Position numbers and translations under genes: made by a program | Shown here: positions 59,013-64,000 of the stretch, in pieces | Layout: every line of letters starts with the position of its first letter | How positions within the stretch are numbered: position 1 is the first letter of the stretch | NCBI GenBank assembly: GCA_009760855.2 | Contig: WPIO01000001.1 | Coordinates: forward strand, 20,862,501 to 20,926,500 | Reading direction: 5' to 3' | DNA: 64,000 bases | Origin: Cristatella mucedo | Lineage: Eukaryota; Bryozoa; Phylactolaemata; Cristatellidae | The notes under the pieces: model-generated | The model's database searches: none | What the model was told of the DNA's origin: nothing | What the model saw: only the letters and a program-made list of their open reading frames with translations

Positions 59013-59805
59013 CGTGTTTGTGCGTGCACGTGTCTGTGTCTCTGTGTGTCACTGTGTCTTGGTCTGTGTGTGTGTGTGTGTACGTGCATGTGTTTATGTG
59101 CATGCATGCGCTCGCGCGCCATACCTGCAGTGCCTTGACCGAGGCCACGCCACTAGCATCAGGCTATTTTTGGCAGAGCAAGAACTGGGAGAGGCAGAGA
59201 CCCTGCACCAGAGGCTGCAGGACGAGTTCGATGGCCAGGAGCTGTCCCTTCAGGACGTGGAGCGCATGCACCAGGAGCGAAGTGCAAAGCGGCGGGCCAT
59301 CGAGGCGCTCAAGCATGACGTCGAAGCCTACAACCAGAAGCAGTGGGGGGCTCAAATGGCCATCGGCAATATCGGTGATGCGGTCAGTGGCTTTCGCTAG
59401 ACTTGAGCGGGCTGAGATGCCACATTTGCTGAGCAGCGCTGCTCTGCTGCATCCTTACGGCTACCTCATTACCCTCTACACCTGTTGCCTGCTTGCCCTG
59501 CCTTCGGGAGGGAAGGGGGCCTGCTTCTTTGTTTGCTTCTTTGTTTGCCCACTCTTTTTTTTCGTGCCTCGAACCTGCATTAGCATGGCTAATTGAGCGA
59601 GGCCTTTTTAATCTGCAAACTCGTGTTGGCAGCTTGAGTGTTATTCTCGATTACCCTCCAGGTGGCAGCCAAGTGCACCAAGTTCAATCTAGCGCTCTCT
59701 CGATTCGTGCCTGCTGGCCGTGGCCTCGACGTGGCTGCGTACGAACTGAAGCCGGCATTCGGTCAAGGAGGCCTTCACGACGACAATAGTGAAACTGTGG
59801 TCAAG
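47355..59805 (+). CDS. NDC80: NDC80 (HEC1) kinetochore protein, exons 1-10 (3'-partial)
   Basis: Outer-kinetochore subunit of the Ndc80 complex that binds microtubules during mitosis. The phase-consistent exons are 47355-47566, 48426-48458, 52777-52828, 55151-55237, 55366-55551, 57521-57701, 58228-58307, 58774-58918, 59177-59382 and 59662-59805, giving 442 codons. The signature is ALGYPYAISRSALLTV, then PHTWPLLLHALCWLI, the CH-domain core of NDC80. The tail starts MKRASGSSS with many Ser next to Arg. The coiled coil begins EELEKARKLREQLASELQQL. A known member is about 640 residues, so the last ~200 are missing here. The ATG context ACAAATGA is acceptable. Introns hold transposons and microsatellites. 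Identity is firm; exons 2 and 3 are the least certain. Confidence 0.9.
47810..48060. repeat. Complex (TG)n-rich tract in NDC80 intron 1
   Basis: Interrupted GTGTGT/GTGCGT/TGTATG runs over about 250 bases. The long Thr-His frames on the opposite strand are by-products of the repeat. Confidence 0.9.
49336..50373 (+). mobile_element. 5'-truncated L2-like LINE in NDC80 intron 2
   Basis: The RT C-terminal half and C-terminal domain are open in one frame to the stop at 50145, followed by the full 3' UTR and ATT tail. The 5' junction has three copies of an AAATTCTCTCAA unit (about 49311-49350), only one of which belongs to the LINE. Confidence 0.9.
50686..50756. repeat. (TA)n microsatellite in NDC80 intron 2
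   Basis: A nearly uninterrupted TA run of about 70 bases, flanked by CTATTTATCTA-type degenerate repeats. Confidence 0.95.
51430..51665 (+). mobile_element. Tc1/mariner-type transposase C-terminal fragment
   Basis: A frame reads MPGMSPDLSSIEKLREALEG, matching the catalytic region with the conserved SPDLNPIE of Tc1-like transposases. In a neighbouring frame EIARELCTKISDAMPIHYG precedes a stop, as in the family's C-terminus. Frameshifted and without visible terminal repeats. Confidence 0.5.
51720..52390 (+). mobile_element. Possible DNA-transposon remnant interrupted by a SINE
   Basis: Similar GGCTTATACATGGGAGG and GGGGGGCTTATACCCGG motifs stand near each end. Between them is an acidic open piece ending IPDSEDSDSD, the kind of tail seen in pogo/Tigger-type transposases. 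The SINE at 52098-52266 splits this piece. The class is uncertain; the terminal motifs look direct rather than inverted. Confidence 0.3.
52098..52266 (+). mobile_element. tRNA-derived SINE, family 1, with 13-bp target duplication
   Basis: Best-preserved promoter of the family: box A TAGCTCACTTGG (52108-52119) and box B GGTTCGAATCC (52160-52170). GATAGTGACATGA at 52085-52097 and 52267-52279 is the target-site duplication, showing LINE-style insertion. Confidence 0.88.
53415..53755 (+). repeat. Uncharacterised dispersed repeat, copy 2
   Basis: Shares GGGATAAAAGTCGC, TGATGCAGAGGTTGGTAAA, GTTGCTTCCT-like and GAAAGGTACCCTAAA blocks with the copies at 30778 and 60600. A (TG)n run at about 53487-53512 interrupts it. 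Confidence 0.55.
53756..55150. other. NDC80 intron 3, remaining part; nothing else recognised
   Basis: No further transposon or RNA signal seen. The only frames are short; the one at 55020-55241 ends in exon 4 but out of its frame. Confidence 0.45.
55151..57701 (+). other. NDC80: NDC80 exons 4-6: calponin-homology microtubule-binding domain
   Basis: Exon 4 (29 codons) begins FLRDYSYPGPYNHK and ends KDYLSIFQ. Exon 5 (62 codons) carries the diagnostic LDPGYELSSRPEDDIPALYK and PHTWP core. Exon 6 (60 codons plus 1 base) contains VLYTEETYDQFMAGMNSFEA, equivalent to the last CH helices. All start in phase 0 with good acceptors (TTCTTGCAG, GCTTGCAG, TGTTTTAG). Confidence 0.92.
55552..57520. other. 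NDC80 intron 5, no extra exon recognised
   Basis: The flanking exons join in phase 0, and the protein alignment with known NDC80 needs no additional exon here. The open frames at 55838-56113 and 56766-57159 have no known content. Confidence 0.5.
57815..57884. repeat. (TA)n microsatellite in NDC80 intron 6
   Basis: An uninterrupted TA run of about 70 bases, inside the intron 57702-58227. Confidence 0.96.
58228..59805 (+). other. NDC80: NDC80 exons 7-10: start of coiled coil and the region before the loop
   Basis: Exon 7 is a heptad-rich helix (LEKARKLREQLASELQQLEQ). Exon 8 is another (ETKLAQLERSNVEIL). Exon 9 carries LSLQDVERMHQERSAKRRAI, the counterpart of the YSVADIERINHERNELQ segment in vertebrates. 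Exon 10 contains LALSRFVPAGRGLD, matching the KLKLIPKGAENS segment. Exon 7 ends AAG followed by GCAAGT, a GC-AG intron donor. Confidence 0.88.
58972..59110. repeat. (TG)n microsatellite in NDC80 intron 8
   Basis: A pure TG run at 58972-59010, then degenerate GTGTCT/GTGTGC repeats. The Cys-Val and His-Thr frames over it are artefacts. Confidence 0.93.
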
Positions 59806-60600
59806 GTGAGATGTCGTGGGTGGACGGTTGCTCGTGTTCGATCGGCTGCTTGAGCAGTCACTTCGGTTCACCGCGAGCTACCGTCTGTCTGTGCCTAGTG
59901 TGCTTAAGCGATTATTCTTCTGCCAGGCCCCTCGGAGGTGCATCGCTGGCGTGTTCGGTGCGTAAGCCGAAAACGCTATAAATCTTTGTCCAGTTCCTGA
60001 TCAAATGCTGCTGCCAGCATCGTGTTGTGGGGTGCTACAAAGGTCGGAGAGGCTAATGGAAGGAGGGTCGTGCAGTGGTTATTGCCAGTTTGGATGGCTC
60101 CTCGTGCTTGGGCAAAGAGAGTGAGACAGAAATCCTCTGTGTGAATGCAGGTTCTTGGGTCTGTCGCCTGAGCAAGCTTCGGCATCCGTGAGGCGGCATG
60201 TGCAGGCTTCCTTGCTACTTTGACAACCCGGTGCTGCCACCCGCTTGGTACACGAGGTTGCATCACCGCAGTTTGACGTCGTGCAGCTGAGCCTTTGCGT
60301 GGCCACAGAACGACGCCAGCGAACGATTGGCGGCTCACACAGCCCGTGGCCCTCAATCTCCAGCTCTGAGCATGGCCGTGCTGCCACAGGGAGGGGGGAG
60401 CCGGTGCCTTCCAATCTGCTGCCATGCTGCCGTATCGTGCAGAGGGTGGCTGTGCCCTCGTGTGTCTAATCGATCAGGTCTGTTCGGTTGCCGATAGCCA
60501 TCTTGCCTGTGCCTCAGTGGCCATCTGATCAATGACCATTGCAAGTCGCCTTGGGTGCCCTGGTGTGAATATAAACTTAAATTTGCTGTACATGTCCACG
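59806..60600. other. GC-rich continuation downstream of NDC80 exon 10; no exon identified
   Basis: Base composition stays like that of the NDC80 exon region until about 60480. Several acceptor-donor pairs exist (for example 59926-59957), but the encoded pieces do not resemble the NDC80 C-terminus. Confidence 0.4.
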
Positions 60601-61110
60601 ACTGCAGAAAATAAAGCTCCGTGATGGTTGATGGTGTATACAGCAAAATGTATCTACCCGAAATCAGAAATAATCTAGTTTAATGTGGTACAAGCAGAGC
60701 TGAACTTTAATTTCAAATTTCACTCTAATACGTTAAGGTACTAGCCGAGTTATGGACTTTGCTGGGCATCGAACTACACTGAAAATTAAGCTATATAGAA
60801 ATTACAAGAATGCACTTCAACAAGCATCACGCATTAACTCAATCTACTAAGGTTCAACAAGTGTACATACAAGTCGTATATGTTGCAGAGATCGCAAAAA
60901 AATGTATTTGTAGATATGTTGCTTCCTGTTTACATCTGGATTAAACATAGTTTTCATAATCGCTTTTTCTTCAATGTGGAAGTCGTCTGAACTTCTGATC
61001 CTATTTCTCGTATCTTTGTCTTTTGAAAGTTACCCTTAACAAATATTCGTTTGTTGGACAAATTGTATAAGTATCTTCTTGAAATTTTCCCCTTAAAAGC
61101 TCCTGAGCTT
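60600..61110 (+). repeat. Uncharacterised dispersed repeat, copy 3
   Basis: Longest match to 30778-31300: AAATTTCACTCTAATACGT, CCGAGTTATGGA, GTTGCAGAGATCGC, TTGCTTCCTGTTTACATCTG, TTTTGAAAGTTACCC and AATATTCGTTTG. No coding sequence. Confidence 0.6.
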
Positions 61111-61446
61111 GGAGCTTTCGCTTTGTCCTGCCAATCAGTACCTAGAATCAGTATTGCAGTTGTTTACAACCTGCAGTTGTCTTACAAAATCCAACCAGAA
61201 GGAAAGATTTAAATGAGGAAGCAAAACTGTTTGCAAATTGTGCATGCTACCATTCTTATATTGCCTTGAAAGAGACTAAATGAGCAATTTTTTTCAGTTT
61301 CTAAGGCAGTTACGACATGGGCACCGTTTTTCAAGGATAGAGCACTTATATAGGCTCTAATAACTAAAAAATGTATAGTAATCATTGATGCAATAGAAAC
61401 TAAAGAGCAGCCACTTTGCTTTCTTATAAATGCCTGGTTTATGCAG

Positions 61447-61590
61447 GTTTAGCCTGGTGGTTAAGGTGCTCGCTTCGACCGAGGTCAAGGTGACTGTATT
61501 TGATGACTGAAGTCGTGCTCTCGATCCCCGCGGCATATGTGAAGCACCTGAATAAAGATTTTAAGTTATCTTAGGGTGCCATACGAATGA
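61447..61590 (+). mobile_element. tRNA-derived SINE, family 2, with L2-type 3' tail
   Basis: TAGCCTGGTGGTTAAGGTGC (box A), CTCGATCCCCGC (box B remnant), then GAAGCACCTGAATAAAGATT, related to the L2 3' end. Confidence 0.7.
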
Positions 61591-62310
61591 ATTATATAAA
61601 TAAGGAATACAAAACCTGAACTTCTACCTATCATTTATCTATCTCGTTGTGTCAAACTCATGCATGAGGTCTAACTTAGATCTCATATTCTTGTCGAATG
61701 CTTTTTAGAAGTTCAAGATCACTGGCCTTTCCCTCTGCTCAGCCAAGTTCCCCAAGTTTTGTGTTACAGTTTAATACGGTTCTGAAAACCTCTGCTTTTC
61801 AGCAAAGCTTGATTTTCAAGAATATTTCTGAGTAGACAGTTTCGAACCGTGTCTTGTTGCTAAGGTATGCGAAAGCATGAAACCGGATGTTTTTAAACTT
61901 CCTACTATTCCTGAAAGAGTGGCTAGCATAGTTGTCTGCCCCAATAATAAGCCAAGTCTGTAAGTCCGATAGCCCTCAGTTCGGCACAGTCACTGACGTT
62001 ACCTTCATTTTGAGTCCTTTGTGTTTTGTTTATAGTATAACTATGAAGGCACAGAAACAGTGAGCAGCAAAAAACGTGGAGATAATTTGCTAATTTATAT
62101 ATGCAGCTTCACAGTGCACTCAAATTTGAAATGAAATATTGACTGCTAGAGCTGCTTGGAGCTAAGTCGTACCGGAAGTCGTGCTGCACCTGCCTTGGGT
62201 AAGCAATGGACATATGTAAATAGAATGTGCCTGTGATTCTTCACCCTGGGGGATGTTCTATACTACTCACTGTATTGTTAATGTGATGTAGTGTAATGTC
62301 TCTCCGTCTT
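61591..62310. other. No gene or known repeat recognised
   Basis: AT-rich, short frames only. Confidence 0.4.
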
Positions 62311-62314
62311 TAAC

Positions 62315-62640
62315 TCACAAAGCCACAATGACTAAGTCTGTGTTACGCAGGAGAGTTATTGCGCACTCACAGCCTAGGCGGCTTTCGGTACGCATTCGGT
62401 AGCCAACAGACTTCGTCTCATGCAACAAAAAGAAAGTGGGAAGCATAGCAGAGTCAGAAGAGCAGTTGAGGTCGTGAGTAGCATGGAAGTAGCAGCTCAG
62501 GACCGCTGAAAAGGATGAGCCATAGTCGGCAGTAGGAGAGTAGTTGTCGTTTCGTAAGAATTGTGGAAGCGAGTTCCACAGTCTAGGACCTGCAGAACTA
62601 AAGCTTCTGTCGCCAACGGCAAAATATTCTCCTTGCCCTG
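62315..62640 (-). mobile_element. C-terminal fragment of another LINE type
   Basis: The minus-strand frame contains FAVGDRSFSSAGPRLWNSLP, the usual C-terminal motif of L2/CR1-clade ORF2 proteins, but differs from the [18 protein letters not shown] of the dominant family. A related antisense piece lies near 43090-43160. Confidence 0.55.
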
Positions 62641-62772
62641 CTCCTGCTGCTCCGTCCTCCTTCTGACCTGTCATCATTGGTAGAATGCTACAACATGACA
62701 CTAGCCAACGTTCTTGACGAGTTAGCTCCTCTGACTAAGCAAGCTGTGTGCCTTCGCCCTGATGGACTTTGG

Positions 62773-62776
<4 letters not shown>

Positions 62777-62811
<35 letters not shown>

Positions 62812-63430
62812 CACTTGATAAAGCACCCTCAGAGAACTTAATCTCTTTCTAGACGCTTTACATTTGCTGCAAAGTGAAGCGCGATTGAAAGGTGAGTAAT
62901 ATCATGCTTGATAAACATGAATACCGTGGTTAGGGGTGACATGCACAGGGTCAGCATGCAAATGTGGTTAGTGGCAGCGTGCACAGTGTCAGCATGCATA
63001 AGCACATGAAGGACGAATCACGGGGACCCACTAAATGCTGTCCTAAATAGGTGTTTTTTTAAGTTCTTTTTAAATATTGTCAAGTCAGGGGATGTTCTGA
63101 CGCATGTCGGGAGGGAGGTCCATGCTTTAGGAGCATACGAACTAAATGCAGGGTCTCCAAAGGATTTGGGGTTATGCATGTTACTAGCCGCCGGTGTAGC
63201 TAAGGCAGCCACCGGCGTTGGAGACCCAGCAGCCCAAAGCAATAAGCGTTTAGATATCCATAGGCACGTAATTTCTTACGTGCTACGGTCAAATAACAAT
63301 CAGAATAACTTTAAACATGTCTTAGCTGTATTGTTTTCGTATGCGATGTTCGCAAAAACTTCGGTTTTCGGAAAAATTCTGCAACGAACACGAACGCACG
63401 TGAGAGCGCTCTATGTCAGGAGGCGAGAAT
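62777..63430 (-). mobile_element. Internally deleted L2-like LINE (3' UTR joined to 5' leader)
   Basis: The AAT tail and 3' end (62777 to about 63173) run directly into the 5' leader (63177-63427) that also begins the copy at 16282-19910. Nearly all of ORF2 is missing. GTATA at 62772-62776 and 63431-63435 flanks it. Confidence 0.85.
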
Positions 63431-63535
63431 GTATACCCTAGATGTTAAACTAGCAAAATCTACTAAGCGCAAGCTTGAGAAAGCATACAAAAGATCAGGA
63501 CTGATTGACCATCGGCTTGCATATGGGGGGCACTA

Positions 63536-63692
63536 GAATAATAATAATAATAATAATAGTAATAATGCATTTGATAAAGCGCCCTAAGAGAACTCAATTT
63601 CTTTCTAGGCGGTTTACATTTGCTGCAGAGGGAAAAGCAATTGAATGGTGAGTAATATCATGCTTGATAAACAAACAAAATGAATAACGTGG
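63536..63692 (-). mobile_element. L2-like 3' UTR copy nested in another L2
   Basis: A (AAT)n tail, the AGAACTCAATTTC segment and ~100 bases of 3' UTR, inserted at a CTA in the plus-strand LINE, which resumes at 63693. Confidence 0.82.
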
Positions 63693-64000
63693 CTATAGAT
63701 CTTGTCAATCTATCCTAGCAAAGGCCAAGTCCAGCTTTTATAAAGACATAGTCGAATCACATGTGCACGATCCAAAAATGCCTATGCCGACCATCAACCA
63801 TCCCCTTAACCACTCCCAGGTTAGCAGCCTGCTTACTTAGTGATCCGTGTGATCTTGCCGGTTGCTTTTCAAGCTTCTTTGTCAGCAAGATGGCTAAGAT
63901 TCGAGTCCATCTCAAAGGCAACAGCACCCCATGTAGACTCTTCTCCCTCAGTAATATCCCCACTGGGCTCCTTGCTTTCTATGTTCTTGCAGCAGCTAAA

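Larger units (their letters stand above)
62635..64000 (+). mobile_element. Plus-strand L2-like LINE, interrupted twice and cut by the window end
   Basis: The pieces 62635-62776, 63436-63535 and 63693-64000 read in order along ORF2: PPSDLSSLVECYN...LDELAPLTK, then KLAKSTKRKLEKAYKRSG, then QSILAKAKSSFYKDIVES. Two minus-strand L2 copies sit in the gaps. It covers the endonuclease-RT linker; the RT should lie beyond the window. Confidence 0.85.

Noticed and set aside
58669-59400. A single 243-codon gene across this stretch
   Set aside because: It reads through a (TG)n tract. The real content is two NDC80 exons (58774-58918 and 59177-59382) separated by an intron with a consensus donor.
60079-60646. 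Minus-strand frames of 97-149 codons downstream of NDC80
   Set aside because: Overlapping frames in GC-rich sequence without recognisable content, start context or splice support.
13022-63692. CRISPR-like array from regularly similar AAT-tailed segments
   Set aside because: The similar segments are ends of L2 retrotransposons at irregular distances, and the genome is eukaryotic.

Overview
This window is nuclear DNA of an animal, most likely an invertebrate. It has split genes with GT-AG introns, tRNA-derived SINEs, many 5'-truncated L2-like LINEs and long microsatellites, and no operons or bacterial-type gene packing. The species cannot be fixed from sequence alone. An IL-17-receptor-like gene, an NDC80 orthologue and invertebrate-style non-LTR retroelements are compatible with a lophotrochozoan or another non-vertebrate metazoan. 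The SPIN-like hAT relic is a family known in both vertebrates and invertebrates, so it does not decide the question.

Region 1 (about 0.64-16.2 kb) is a large, diverged inverted duplication: arms of roughly 5.4 kb of shared sequence around a 2.1 kb spacer. The left arm carries the last four exons (plus strand) of a gene for a single-pass receptor with a cytoplasmic SEFIR domain, of the IL-17-receptor type. All four exons are open and join in phase; the upstream ectodomain exons lie left of the window. The right arm carries the mirror copy on the minus strand. It is a pseudogene with several stop codons, a deletion of about 120 bp and two L2 insertions. The outer 1.5 kb of the arms is nearly identical, while the inner part is clearly more diverged.

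Region 2 (16.2-47 kb) is mostly transposon graveyard. One L2-like LINE family dominates. A near-full-length copy lies at 16.3-19.9 kb, a nearly intact RT copy at 43.5-45.7 kb, an old copy at 31.9-34.2 kb (itself hit by a SPIN-like hAT element), and many copies are only 3' tails. There are also two tRNA-derived SINE families, one of which shares its 3' tail with the L2 family. Other contents are an R2/NeSL-type endonuclease relic, a fragment of a transposon-associated protein, a tandem 1.3 kb duplication, and long stretches with nothing recognisable.

Region 3 (47.3-59.8 kb) is a plus-strand NDC80 (HEC1) kinetochore gene. Ten phase-consistent exons give a 442-residue partial protein: basic N-terminal tail, CH domain and start of the coiled coil. 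One intron uses a GC-AG pair, and a CDE/CHR-like cell-cycle motif pair lies just upstream of the ATG. The introns hold an L2 copy, a SINE, DNA-transposon fragments and (TA)n/(TG)n tracts. The last ~200 codons were not found.

Region 4 (60-64 kb) holds an uncharacterised dispersed repeat, an L2-tailed SINE, the C-terminus of a second LINE type, and a plus-strand L2 that was itself hit by two minus-strand L2 copies.
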